A stretch of 64,000 nt of DNA from Paragordius varius (Eukaryota; Nematomorpha), in the NCBI GenBank assembly GCA_964247055.1, contig OZ176052.1, positions 11,780,001 to 11,844,000 of the forward strand, given 5' to 3'. Below are positions 1 through 13,200 of this stretch, piece after piece. Both the position numbers and the translations under genes were made by a program. The notes beneath the pieces are model-generated. The model was not told the DNA's origin. It saw nothing but the letters and a program-made list of their open reading frames with translations, and searched no databases. How positions within the stretch are numbered: position 1 is the stretch's first letter; each line of letters begins with the position of its first letter.

Positions 1-3000
1 TATTGAAAACCATGATACCTTGGATAAACGAATGAAGAAATCTCGGATAATTTCATGCATATTTAAAAGGATACCTTGGATAAACGCGCGAAGATATGTG
101 GGATAATTTTAAGGATACTGAAAACCATGATACCTTGGATAAACGGGTGAATATATCTCGGAGGGTATTTAGGATATTGAGAGCCATGGTACCTTGGATA
201 AACAGATGATGATATCTCGGAGGGTATTAAGGATATTGAAAACCGTGGTAGGTTGGATAAATGCGTTAAGATATCTCGGACAATTCAAAGGATACTGAAA
301 ATCATGATATCTTAGACAAACGGGTGAAATATCTCGGGGGATTTTAAGGATACTGAAAACCATGATACCTTGGATCGGGTGAAGATATCTCGGGGGATTT
401 TAGGATACTGAAAACCATGATACTTTAGATAAACGGGTGAATATATCTCGGAGGGTATTAAGGATATTGAAAACCGTGGTACCTTGGATAAACGCGTGAA
501 GATATATCAAATAATTTTAAGGATACAGGAAACCATGGTACCTTGGATAAACGGGTGAAGATATCTCGGGGGATTTTAGGATACTGAAAACCATGATACC
601 TTGGATCGGGTGAAGATATCTCGGAGGATTTTAAGGATATTGAAAACCATGATACCTTGGATAAACGGGTGAAGATATCTCGGGGGATTTTAAGGATACT
701 AAAAACCATGATACCTTGGATCGGGTGAAGATATCTCGAGGGATTTTAAGGATATTGAAAACCATGGTACCTTGGATAAACGGGTGAAGATATCTCGGGG
801 GATTTTAGGATACTGAAAACCATGATACCTTGGATAAACGGGTGAAGATATCTCGGGGGATTTTAGGATACTGAAAACCATGATACCTTGGATCGGGTGA
901 AGATATCTCGGGGGATTTTAAGGATATTGAAAACCATGGTACCTTGGATAAACGGGTGAAGATATATCGGGGGATTTTAGGATACTGAAAACCATGATAC
1001 CTTGGATAAACGGGTGAAGATATCTCGGGGGATTTTAGGATACTGAAAACCATGATACCTTAGATCGGGTGAAGACATCTCGGGGGATTTTAGGATACTG
1101 AAAACCATGATACCTTGGATCGGGTGAAGATATGTCGGGGGATTTTAGGATACTGAAAACCATGATACCTTGGATCGGGTGAAGATATCTCGGGGGATTT
1201 TAAGGATATTGAAAACCATGGTACCTTGGATAAACGGGTGAAGATATCTCGGGGGATTTTAGGATACTGAAAACCATGATACCTTGGATCGGGTGAAGAT
1301 ATCTCGGGGGATTTTAGGATACTGAAAACCATGATACCTTGGATCGGGTGAAGATATCTCGGGGGATTTTAGGATACTGAAAACCATGATACCTTGGATC
1401 GGGTGAAGATATCTCGGGGGATTTTAAGGATATTGAAAACCATGGTACCTTGGATAAACGGGTGAAGATATCTCGGGGGATTTTAGGATACTGAAAACCA
1501 TGATACCTTGGATCGGGTGAAGATATCTCGGGGGATTTTAAGGATATTGAAAACCATGATACCTTGGATCGGGTGAAGATATCTCGGGGGATTTTAGGAT
1601 ACTAAAAACCATGATACCTTGGATCGGGTGAAGATATCTCGGGGGATTTTAAGGATATTGAAAACCATGGTACCTTGGATAAACGGGTGAAGATATCTCG
1701 GGGGATTTTAGGATACTGAAAACCATGATACCTTGGATCGGGTGAAGATATCTCGGGGGATTTTAGGATACTGAAAACCATGATACCTTGAATCGGGTGA
1801 AGACATCTCGGGGGATTTTAGGATACTGAAAACCATGATACCTTGGATCGGGTGAAGATATCTCGGGGGATTTTAAGGATATTGAAAACCATGATACCTT
1901 GGATCGGGTGAAGATATCTCGGGGGATTTTAGGATACTGAAAACCATGATACCTTGGATCGGGTGAAGATATCTCGGGGGATTTTAGGATACTGAAAACC
2001 ATGATACCTTGGATCGGGTGAAGATATCTCGGGGGATTTTAAGGATATTGAAAACCATGATACCTTGGATCGGGTGAAGATATCTCGGGGGATTTCAAGG
2101 ATACTGAAAACCATGATACCTTGGATAAACGGGTGAAGATATCTCGGGGGATTTTAAGGATATTGAAAACCATGGTACCTTGGATAAACGGGTGAAGATA
2201 TCTCGGGGGATTTTAGGATACTGAAAACCATGATACCTTGGATAGGGTGAAGATATCTCGGGGGATTTTAAGGATACTGAAAACCATGATACCTTGGATC
2301 GGGTGAAGATATCCCGGGGGATTTTAAGGATACTGAAAACCATGATACCTTGGATAAACGGGTGAAGATATCTCGGGGGATTTTAAGGATATTGAAAACC
2401 ATGGTACCTTGGATAAACGGGTGAAGATATCTCGGGGGATTTTAGGATACTGAAAACCATGATACCTTGGATCGGGTGAAGATATCTCGGGGGATTTCAA
2501 GGATACTGAAAACCATGATACCTTGGATAAACGGGTGAAGATATCTCGGGGGATTTTAAGGATATTGAAAACCATGGTACCTTGGATAAACGGGTGAAGA
2601 TATCTCGGGGGATTTTAGGATACTGAAAACCATGATACCTTGGATAGGGTGAAGATATCTCGGGGGATTTTAAGGATACTGAAAACCATGATACCTTGGA
2701 TAAACGGGTGAAGATATCTCGGGGGATTTCAAGGATACTGAAAACCATGATACCTTGGATAAACGGGTGAAGATATCTCGGGGGATTTTAAGGATATTGA
2801 AAACCATGGTACCTTGGATAAACGGGTGAAGATATCTCGGGGGATTTTAAGGATACTGAAAACCATGATACCTTGGATCGGGTGAAGATATCTCGGGGGA
2901 TTTCAAGAATACTGAAAACCATGATACCTTGGATAAACGGGTGAAGATATCTCGGGGGATTTTAAGGATATTGAAAACCATGGTACCTTGGATAAACGGG

Positions 3001-6000
3001 TGAAGATATCTCGGGGGATTTCAAGGATACTGAAAACCATGATACCTTGGATAAACGGGTGAAGATATCTCGGGGGATTTTAAGGATATTGAAAACCATG
3101 GTACCTTGGATAAACGGGTGAAGATATCTCGGGGGATTTTAGGATACTGAAAACCATGATACCTTGGATCGGGTGAAGATATCTCGGGGGATTTTAGGAT
3201 ACTGAAAACCATGATACCTTGGATCGGGTGAAGATATCTCGGGGGATTTTAGAATACTGAAAACCATGATACCTTGGATCGGGTGAAGATATCTCGGGGG
3301 ATTTTAAGGATATTGAAAACCATGATCCCTTGGATCGGGTGAAGATATCTCGGGGGATTTTAAGGATACTAAAAACCATGATACCTTGGATAAACGGGTG
3401 AAGATATCTCGGGGGATTTTAAGGATATTGAAAACCATGATACCTTGGATCGGGTGAAGATATCTCGGGGGATTTTAAGGATATTGAAAACCATGATACC
3501 TTGGATCGGGTGAAGATATCTCGGGGGATTTTAAGGATATTGAAAACCATGATACCTTGGATCGGGTGAAGATATCTCGGGGGATTTTAAGGATACTAAA
3601 AACCATGATACCTTGGATAAACGGGTGAAGATATCTCGGGGGATTTTAAGGATATTGAAAACCATGATACCTTGGATCGGGTGAAGATATCTCGGGAGAT
3701 TTTAGGATACTGAAAACCATGATACCTTGGATCGGGTGAAGATATCTCGGGGGATTTTAGGATATTGAAAACCATGATACCTTGGATCGGGTGAAGATAT
3801 CTCGGGGGATTTTAAGGATACTAAAAACCATGATACCTTGGATCGGGTGAAGATATCTCGGGGGATTTTAGGATACTGAAAACCATGATACCTTAGATCG
3901 GGTGAAGATATCTCGGGGGATTTTAGGATACTGAAAACCATGATACCTTGGATCGGGTGAAGATATCTCGGGGATTTTAAGGATATTGAAAACCATGATA
4001 CCTTGGATCGGGTGAAGATATCTCGGGGGATTTTAGGATACTGAAAACCATGATACCTTGGATCGGGTGAAGATATCTCGGGGGATTTTAGGATACTGAA
4101 AACCATGATACCTAGGATCGGGTGAAGATATCTCGGGGGATTTTAAGGATATTGAAAACCATGATACCTTGGATCGGGTGAAGATATCTCGGGGGATTTT
4201 AGGATATTGAAAACCATGATACCTTGGATCGGGTGAAGATATCTCGGGGGATTTTAAGGATACTAAAAACCATGATACCTTGGATAAACGGGTGAAGATA
4301 TCTCGGGGGATTTTAAGGATACTAAAAACCATGATACCTTGGATAAACGGGTGAAGATATCTCGGGGGATTTTAAGGATATTGAAAACCATGATACCTTG
4401 GATCGGGTGAAGATATCTCGGGGGATTTTAGGATACTGAAAACCATGATACCTTGGATCGGGTGAAGATATCTCGGGGGATTTTAGGATACTGAAAACCA
4501 TGATACCTTGGATCGGGTGAAGATATCTCGGGGATTTTAAGGATATTGAAAACCATGATACCTTGGATCGGGTGAAGATATCTCGGGGGATTTTAGGATA
4601 CTGAAAACCATGATACCTTGGATCGGGTGAAGATATCTCGGGGGATTTTAGGATACTGAAAACCATGATACCTAGGATCGGGTGAAGATATCTCGGGGGA
4701 TTTTAAGGATATTGAAAACCATGATACCTTGGATCGGGTGAAGATATCTCGGGGGATTTTAGGATATTGAAAACCATGATACCTTGGATCGGGTGAAGAT
4801 ATCTCGGGGGATTTTAAGGATACTAAAAACCATGATACCTTGGATAAACGGGTGAAGATATCTCGGGGGATTTTAAGGATACTAAAAACCATGATACCTT
4901 GGATAAACGGGTGAAGATATCTCGGGGGATTTTAAGGATATTGAAAACCATGATACCTTGGATCGGGTGAAGATATCTCGGGGGATTTTAGGATACTGAA
5001 AACCATGATACCTTGGATCGGGTGAAGATATCTCGGGGGATTTTAAGGATATTGAAAACCATGATACCTTGGATCGGGTGAAGATATCTCGGGGGATTTT
5101 AGGATACTGAAAACCATGATACCTTGGATCGGGTGAAGATATCTCGGGGGATTTTAAGGATACTAAAAACCATGATACCTTGGATAAACGGGTGAAGATA
5201 TCTCGGGGGATTTTAGGATACTGAAAACCATGATACCTTGGATCGGGTGAAGATATCTCGGGGGATTTTAGGATACTGAAAACCATGATACCTTGGATCG
5301 GGTGAAGATATCTCGGGGGATTTTAAGGATATTGAAAACCATGATACCTTGGATCGGGTGAAGATATCTCGGGGGATTTTAGGATACTGAAAACCATGAT
5401 ACCTTGGATCGGGTGAAGATATCTCGGGGGATTTTAGGATACTGAAAACCATGATACCTTGGATCGGGTGAAGATATCTCGGGGGATTTTAAGGATATTG
5501 AAAACCATGATACCTTGGATCGGGTGAAGATATCTCGGGGGATTTTAGGATATTGAAAACCATGATACCTTGGATCGGGTGAAGATATCTCGGGGGATTT
5601 TAGGATACTGAAAACCATGATACCTTGGATCGGGTGAAGATATCTCGGGGGATTTTAAGGATACTAAAAACCATGATACCTTGGATAAACGGGTGAAGAT
5701 ATCTCGGGGGATTTTAGGATACTGAAAACCATGATACCTTGGATCGGGTGAAGATATCTCGGGGGATTTTAGGATACTGAAAACCATGATACCTTGGATC
5801 GGGTGAAGATATCTCGGGGGATTTTAGGATACTGAAAACCATGATACCTTGGATCGGGTGAAGATATCTCGGGGGATTTTAAGGATACTAAAAACCATGA
5901 TACCTTGGATAAACGGGTGAAGATATCTCGGGGGATTTTAAGGATATTGAAAACCATGATACCTTGGATCGGGTGAAGATATCTCGGGGGATTTTAGGAT

Positions 6001-6524
6001 ACTGAAAACCATGATACCTTGGATCGGGTGAAGATATCTCGGGGGATTTTAGGATACTGAAAACCATGATACCTTGGATCGGGTGAAGATATCTCGGGGG
6101 ATTTTAAGGATATTGAAAACCATGATACCTTGGATCGGGTGAAGATATCTCGGGGGATTTTAAGGATATTGAAAACCATGGTACCTTGGATAAACGGGTG
6201 AAGATATCTCGGGGGATTTTAAGGATACTGAAAACCATGATACTTTGGATAAACGGGTGAAGATATATCGGATAATTTTAGAGAAATTGAAAACTGGTAC
6301 TCGGATAAGATGAAGATATCTCGGAGGATATTAAAGATATTGAAAACCGTGGTACCTTAGATAAACGGATGAAGATATCTCGGAGGATTTCACATAAATT
6401 AAAAACTGTGGTACCTTGGCTAAACGGGTGATTATATTGCGGATAGAATCAGGGATATTCAAAACCCTGATACCTCGGATAATAGGGAGAAGATTTGGAG
6501 GATTTAAAAGATATTGAAAACCCA
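1..6524. repeat. Satellite array, 55-59 bp unit, with higher-order structure
   Basis: About 115 head-to-tail units run from the window edge, so the left end is not seen. The usual unit is 55 bp and carries CCATGATACCTTGGAT, then CGGGTGAAGATATCTC, then a run of five G and TTTAGGATACTG. Variants add AAA before CGGG (58 bp) or an extra A in TTTAAGGATA (56 or 59 bp), and GATACC alternates with GGTACC. The first 500 bp and the last 280 bp are strongly diverged, as expected at array edges where homogenisation fails. In the interior, triplets of units repeat every 166 bp (for example 5213, 5379, 5545), and a 560 bp block is duplicated near 3775-4894. One strand is almost free of stop codons, which creates many repetitive false open frames. 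I see no gene in it. Confidence 0.98.
3775..4894. repeat. 560 bp higher-order duplication inside the satellite
   Basis: Two adjacent blocks of about ten units are almost identical and offset by exactly 560 bp. Shared private variants mark them: a unit with one G lost at about 3970 and 4530, and a CCTAGGATCGGG variant at 4111 and 4671. One clear difference is CCTTAGATCGGG at about 3892 against CCTTGGATCGGG at about 4452. This is a young segmental event inside the array, most simply explained by unequal crossover. Confidence 0.85.
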
Positions 6525-6800
6525 GAGAATATTATTTAACATGACGAGATTAAATATAAAAACTAAAATTAAATAAAATAAACACATAAATAACTCGACT
6601 AAATAAGATTATCCAACACTAATATAATCAAACTCATAAAAACATAACATAACTGAAAAACGCACACGCTTTTTTATGGATTGCATATCTCTTTACAACG
6701 CATTAAAAGACTCATAAAATCTAAAAAACTGTCCTATCAATCGTTAATGGATGTTAATGACAATAAACCACCATTCGGACCTAATAAATTGCGATATCTA
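6525..6800. other. Spacer right of the satellite
   Basis: Plain A+T-rich sequence follows the last decayed satellite unit. I see no exon, RNA gene or repeat that recurs elsewhere in the window. Confidence 0.6.
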
Positions 6801-6839
6801 AAAATGTTTTGATATTATGTTGATTTTATATGGATTTGA

Positions 6840-7030
6840 TGATATATTTTTGTTATATTTTTTGGATTTACCAAAAAAATTTTTTTGCCATTTATTAATA
6901 AGAACCACTTCCCGCAAAAGTGTAAATAACTCTGTTAATAAACACTTAAGGGTCAAAACCAAAGGCACCATGAAAATTCTGATCATTCTCTCAGAATCTA
7001 TATATTGTATCATTCCCCGATCTCAGACAC
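6840..7030. mobile_element. MITE family A, partial copy
   Basis: This stretch resembles the right half of the complete family A element at 7612-8547. Shared parts are the CGCAAAAGTGTAAATAACT block, a CAAAACCAAAGGCACC block, and a decayed end with CTCAGAATCTATATAT. The left half is missing. Two overlapping open frames across it on opposite strands are repeat sequence, not genes. Confidence 0.6.
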
Positions 7031-7611
7031 TAAGTAATTGTATCATCATATAATATCCTTTTTACCTTTAATCTCAAGTTCTAAATTGTGATACGACCAA
7101 CAAACGTTACGACATTTTAATTTTAAGATCAATAAGTGCCCAAAATAAGCTAGTAAAATACATGAATATTAAGTAAATCATTTACATATTTATACCATAA
7201 TATGCCTTTATTTGCTAAATATTAATCTAAAAGATCCAAAAAAACGACAACGAAGAAGTTTAAGATGATTGTTTTTAACGTTCATTGTTTTTTGAAGTGT
7301 GCGTTGAAAGGCTAAACATATTATATTTTTAAGTTAATTTTTTCGACTTATGGTATTCGAATTTCAGATCTGGTGCATTATATCCCAAAAAAGTGATACT
7401 TTAACATTTTATATCCCTATTCAAAGTATCAGGCCCAAATTAATATGTTTACCGTTTTCGACGCATGCTACTAAAAAAAATTTGAATGAATGTAAAACTT
7501 TTAAATTCTCATCTCAAACTTTTTGGCCGCCATATTTTTTATTTTTTTTTAAATCGTTGATACTACCGGCAAATAAACATATATTACACAGTGCAAAACA
7601 AGAAATTATGG
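7031..7611. other. Gene-free spacer between family A copies
   Basis: A+T-rich sequence with no recognisable exon. A 90-codon open frame on the plus strand (7350-7622) runs into the terminal repeat of the next element, has no homology I recognise and is within chance expectation for this base composition. Confidence 0.5.
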
Positions 7612-8547
7612 ATATATTCTGATAGGAAAATGTATCAAAATTATCATGGTTCTTTTGATTTTGGCCCTTGCTCCATATGAGAAAATGGCGAAATTTGAGC
7701 TTATTTTTTTGATTTTTTTGGTGAAAGCTAGAGGCTTCATTCCAAAAAATATCAATAAAATAAATAATTAATTACATATAAAAAGCAAAACAATATTTTG
7801 TAAAAATTTAATTTATAGATGTGGGCTCTGAAAGTCTTCCCAAATGCATACGTTGAAAAATTTCATTTTTACCAAATTTTAGTCATGCTGGAAACGGTTT
7901 AAAATATTAAAAAATAACTTTTTTATATAATTTTATAATGCTGATATTTCTTGCAAATATGAATATAAAGGTCCAATTTGCAAATTTAGTGAATTTTGTA
8001 AAAAAACACATTACGCTTTAATATAAATGTTAAGACAAACGAATATACTGAATTCTGAAATTAAAATGATCAGCACATCGAATTAGGCAAAAAAAGTGTT
8101 TTTATATTTTATAGTGGCTTTTAACCCGTTTACATCATAACTCAAGAGAGTACGAAGTATGCCAAAATCTTGCTAAAAGCTAGTTGATATCAAAAATATA
8201 TTTAGAAATTTATCAAGCATTCCCGACTTAACGTTATTTTAAGAGGACTAGCTCATTTTAGAAGAGCGAAAAAAATTGGGCTAGAGGAGCCCATATCTAA
8301 AAATTAAATTTTTTGTGAAGAGATTGTTTTACTTTTTATATGTAGTTTATAATATAATTAATGATATTTTATGGAATAAAGCCTCTAGCTTTTACAAAAA
8401 AAATTATATAAAAAAAATGTGCGCAAATTTTGTCACTTTCTGATATGGAGCACCTACCACAAAAGTGCAAATAACTTGATTGACACACTCGAAACCAAAA
8501 CCAAAAGCACCGTGATAATCCAGATACATTTTCCTATCAGAATATAT
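7612..8547. mobile_element. MITE family A, complete copy with long inverted repeats
   Basis: A 936 bp element whose ends are inverted copies starting ATATATTCTGATAGGAAAAT. The outer 25 bp match perfectly (7612-7636 and 8523-8547), and imperfect inversion continues inwards for over 200 bp, including the TTTTGGTTTTGG-type block, the AAGCTAGAGGCTT block and the ATAGATGTGGGCTC block. There is no transposase frame. Partial relatives lie at 6840-7030, 18105-18440 and 19107-19340. This is a non-autonomous DNA transposon; I cannot assign the superfamily. Confidence 0.8.
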
Positions 8548-8600
8548 TTCACAAGGTTCCCCCGATTTTAGGGAATTATTATGGGCAAAAAAGGACATAA

Positions 8601-9009
8601 TTAACACGTCATTATGTTAAGGAATAGTTTTATATCTAAGAACGACTTTTGAATATCTTAAAAGGTTTTTAAGGTATTCAGCCGAAATGAAAAATATGCT
8701 ATCTTTAGCCTTTTAAGCGCATTATGCAAAAAAAATTAAAATGAAAAATAAAACTACTCATCACTCTATAATGTTTTTAAATCGCTAATGTAAATAGGTA
8801 AATAAAAGTATAATATGAAAATGTAATTTAACTTTAAGATTTCAGGCCACACACGCAAAATCTTAATATCTTTCAAATTTAATATCAGCTGTTTGTTTCA
8901 ATCGTGTTTGAGAGCTATTCCAATTTTAGACTCCAGTTGTCACAAAACTATAAAAATTATAAGCTTTTTATGAATTAAATAAGAATAATATTTTATAATA
9001 CAATTTCAA
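8601..9009. mobile_element. MITE family B copy 1
   Basis: Begins with the family B terminal motif TTAACACGTCATTATG and contains the internal blocks CGCATTATGCAAAAAA, AAATCGCTAATG, ATCAGCTGTTTG and a GAGCTATTCCAATTTT block. Its right end seems cut off where copy 2 begins, so the two stand head to tail. Confidence 0.65.
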
Positions 9010-9529
9010 TTAACACCCCATCTTATGGATTAGTTTCATATCCCAAAGTGTTTTAGAAATTTTAATATCTTAAAAGGTATTTAAGCTATTCAGCCGAATT
9101 GAAAAATATGCTATCTTTAGCCTTTTAGGCGCATTATGCAAAAAAATTTTATAATAAAAAATTGTAAAAAATTTCTCATCTCTAACTTTTTGCCGCCATT
9201 TTTTCTATAATTTTTTTTTAAATCGCTAATGCAAACAGGTAAATAAAATTATAATATAATTAAAAATGTAAATAATTAACTTTAAGCTTTCAAGTAACAC
9301 GAGCGAAAACTTGATATTAATTTTAATATCATCTGTTCCTTTCAATCGTCTTTGGAAGCTGTCCAAATTTTGACTCTATATATATATATATATACAAGAG
9401 AATATTGTTCGATAAATAAATTATAACTAAAATTACTTTCATAACTGTTGTTTAATTACATGGGCTCAGGGATATAAAACTACCCCAAAATGTAAATTAC
9501 TTTAAAGTGAAAAGGTAATGAAGTGTTAA
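9010..9529. mobile_element. MITE family B copy 2, both ends present
   Basis: Left end TTAACACCCCATCTTATGG and right end AAAAGGTAATGAAGTGTTAA form imperfect terminal inverted repeats. Internal blocks match copy 1 in the same order (CGCATTATGCAAAA, GCCGCCATTTTT, AAATCGCTAATGCAAA, ATCATCTGTTCC). A short TA array at about 9380-9395 lies inside. No coding capacity is seen. Confidence 0.7.
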
Positions 9530-9589
9530 AATAACATTCCAAACTGTAGTTTGTTCATAATTAAACTCTGGACTAAAAGCACATGCATA

Positions 9590-9890
9590 AAAATGTAAAA
9601 TGTAATGAAGTGTTAACTTTAAATAGCGTTTAGATATTTTATATACTTAACATATGGATTTTTACCAGTTGTTAAATTAAATTTTGATTTGGAGCTGTCC
9701 TAATTTTGCTTAGAGAAGTAATTAAACTGAAAAAATATATGCTTTTTTGTTTTATAATAAAAATGCGTGATTAAATTTTCACCAAAAAACTTTTAAAAAA
9801 GCAGTCTATTTACAAAATTAAGCTCTAAGATACAAAACTTCTCCGTCATCATGGACAAAAAAAATGATGAAGTATTACTAAGCATTTTGT
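9590..9890. mobile_element. MITE family B, decayed right half
   Basis: GGAGCTGTCCTAATTTTG, ATTTACAAAATTAAGCTCT and ATGATGAAGTATTA match the right half of family B (compare 41760-41977). The left part is not recognisable. Confidence 0.5.
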
Positions 9891-9984
9891 ATATAGATGT
9901 TCTCAATAACACACGTTTTTTCTATATACATGGGTTAATTTAAACTTTTTCAATGGATTTCAATTAGTTTCCAGGACTTTAGAA

Positions 9985-9992
<8 letters not shown>

Positions 9993-10031
<39 letters not shown>
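9993..10031. repeat. TA dinucleotide array
   Basis: About 39 bp of alternating TA/AT upstream of the ALG6 start. Probably neutral. Confidence 0.9.
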
Positions 10032-10032
<1 letters not shown>

Positions 10033-10190
10033 CTACATCTACCGTGATGTGATTGATGAATCTAATAAGACAAAATTCGCGCTACTATCACAAATAATTC
10101 AAAAAATGTTTTTTTAACGGTTTTAACTAAGATCTACCGAATTAATTGTCTCAACTATATATTAATTATATATTTATATTTAAAAATTTT

Positions 10191-10192
10191 AG
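10191..10192 (+). promoter_or_regulatory. Possible 3' splice acceptor upstream of ALG6 start
   Basis: TTAAAAATTTTAG ends 99 bp before the ALG6 ATG. It could be a 5'-UTR intron acceptor or a spliced-leader trans-splice site. The sequence alone cannot decide. Confidence 0.3.
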
Positions 10193-10291
10193 GGTCCAAC
10201 AAAATTTTTTATTCATAAATATTTTCCTGATCCTTTACATGCTAACATGTGGATAGAGCCGCGTTCATAAAACCATATATTGCACGTGGAG

Positions 10292-13200
10292 ATGCTCTTG
10301 CTGCTCCTAATATTATTTAATATCCTCTTCAGGTGGATGATTTCGCTTAATTCCTACTCAGGTAATTATTTATCAACTTTAAGGTTATAACAATCCACCA
10401 ATGTTTGGTGATTACGAGGCACAAAGACATTGGATGGAAATAACATTTAATATACCCATAAAAGAATGGTATCCATATAAATGATAAAATATAGGTATTT
10501 AAACACAACTTCAAACGATTTGCTTTATTGGGGCCTAGATTATCCTCCTTTAACAGCTTATCATAGTTATATGATGGGGAAAATGTATAATTTATTATAT
10601 TTTAGAGTTAACATTATAAAGCCACAATGGAATTTGTTATATACTTCTCGAGGCTTAACTGATCCTAATCACAAACTGTTTATGCGATCGACAGGTAAAT
10701 ATATAAACCTGATATCAGTGTTAATATCCGATCTGTTTATATTTTTTAGCGCTATTTGGTTTTATTGGAAAAAATGCAGCTTTCAAAGCCAATGGGTTAC
10801 ATCACTCTTTAATATTTAGAAAATGTATATGTTACTTTCTTTAATGTATCCCGGCCTAGTTTTGATCGATCATGGCCATTTTCAGTAAGTGAAAAATTTT
10901 ATTTTTATTTAGTATTTTGTCGATTACCAAACCGGATAACGTTATATTATTTATGGAATATTTTCAAGTTAAAATAAATGATAGTTTTTTGTGCATATAC
11001 ATGTATGTTCTTGTATCAAAACCTTAGTAAATTTTCTCAAATAATTTTTTTAACCGGGCCGCGTTTAAAAACAGTTAATAGATTTTTGTTAATAATGCAA
11101 TATCATCACAACGTCCTGTATTATTTTATTGAAATTTACGAAATTTTTAAACTTTATTCAAAAATTTAATATAATTAAGGTTATATTTATGGGTTTACAA
11201 TTTATCCCACAAAAGTCATTTAAGTTATATAATTAAAGCTATATACATATAATTTATGGATAGGTATAATTGTGTTAGCCTTGGTTTATTTGTTTGGTGC
11301 TTTGCAATGATAAGCCAAAAAAGCTATGTTACCTCAGCAATATGTTTTGTCTTAGCGCTTAATTACAAACAAATGGAACTTTATCACGCTTTACCCATTT
11401 TTGCTTATTTGTTGGGTCAATGTTTTTACAAGCCCAGCGAATCTCCTAAGTAAGATTTATAGATAAATATTAGTAATTTTTTTATATAATTCACTTTAAA
11501 AACATTTAGTTTTTTCAAAAAAAACTATGGTTTTTGTTGTGTTTTTTTAAAACTAATTTTATTATTTTATATTAAGCGATTACAATGGAGACAGGAAAAG
11601 GGGAATCAAGTATGCCATTAGACATATTATTTATCCAATATTTATTATTACTTTACTTTTGTTATTATAACTCTTTAAAAAGTTATTTTAATGATTAGTC
11701 ATCTTTCAGATTATTTTAATTATATATATATATATATATATATGTTTTGGGTATATATGGAAATTTTTATAAAAATATTTTTATTTATCATTTTAATTAA
11801 TTCTAACTACTTTGTGGTTATTTTTGTAAGAATAAATATAATTTTAATTTGTTAAATTTAATTTTTTTTCAAAAATACATCATACTTTTAAATTCAATAA
11901 TATTATACATTAAATTTAAATACAGCCTATTATTGTTTATGCGTATTTCGATTGCGACAATTGTTGCATTCATTGTATGTTGGTATCCTTTTATTTGGCA
12001 AAAAGATGTGTTTTATGCCGTCTTACAGCGCCTTTTCCCGTTCAATCGTGGCCTTTATGAAGTATTTTGCACTTATTTATCATATTAAATCTTGATTTTT
12101 TAATTTTTTTAAAATAAATTAAATGAGTTAAAATACTTGTAAAAATTTACTTACTATAATATAGGATAAAGTTTCAAATTTTTGGTGCTCCCTATCTCCT
12201 TTCATCAAATTCAAAGCTATTTTTGATCAACAAACACTGATATACTTAAGGTATTTATTTTTCTAATATACAGTCTAAGATTTAAAGAAAAGCTTTTTAC
12301 GGCTATTAATTTTGTTAATTAAGTTTGATCATAATATAATTATTTACTTTGAAACATAATTGGTTATATTTTTTCGCAATCAATTAGTTCCGGATTGACG
12401 TTATGTGGCTCCCTACCATCCTTTTTGTTGTGTCTTAAAAAACCGCAAATGCATACACTAAAATTGGCATTGGTAAACATTGGAATATTTTGATATAAGC
12501 TTTGTTTTTTTTCTAAAAAAACTGTAATTTTTTACTTTATTAATATTTAATGATTTATTAAATTTAGATCAATGTCTCACTATCCTTCTTCCTATTCAGT
12601 TTTCAGGTCCATGAAAAAAGCATTTTACTAGTCGCTATGTAAGTTATTAATAAAATTCAACGATTTTTAATTCAAAATTATATATATTCACCGAATCTAA
12701 AATATCGATTGCTCTTATATTTGTGTACCGAATTTTTCAATACGATAATAAACTAAATTAAGTTTTTATTGGATTGATATTTATTTTGTTTGATTATGAT
12801 TTAATATTATGTTTAAACCCTTTTTATTTTAATAAGTAACTCAATATATCTTAAATTTACAGTTTATATTGTATTATGATAATATATAAAATACGCTCAT
12901 TAAAATTTGAAAATATGGTGAATAAAAGAATTAAAAATAAAGAAATTCAGTTCTTTACTATTAATTAAATTTAATTTGCGTAATTTTTAAGATACTTCTT
13001 GCGATTATATAAAGAAACTGAATTAAGATAGGTTATATGAGATATAAATATTAATTTATATTTTTTAAATTTATATTATTATTTTAAAAAGTCAGAATGT
13101 TTTAATGTATGTTTGTTTAAAATTATTTAAATTAATAATCAACTTATTCTGTTTTTATTAAACTATTTGTGGTAGTCTTTAAAAAGGGAACATTACACAA

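Noticed and set aside
169-6179. Many overlapping minus-strand open frames of 60-134 codons with repeated FSILKSPEISSPDPRYHGFQ-like peptides
   Set aside because: They follow the satellite unit, which happens to lack stops on that strand. Unit lengths of 55-59 bp shift the frame from unit to unit, and no start context, splice site or unique sequence marks a gene.
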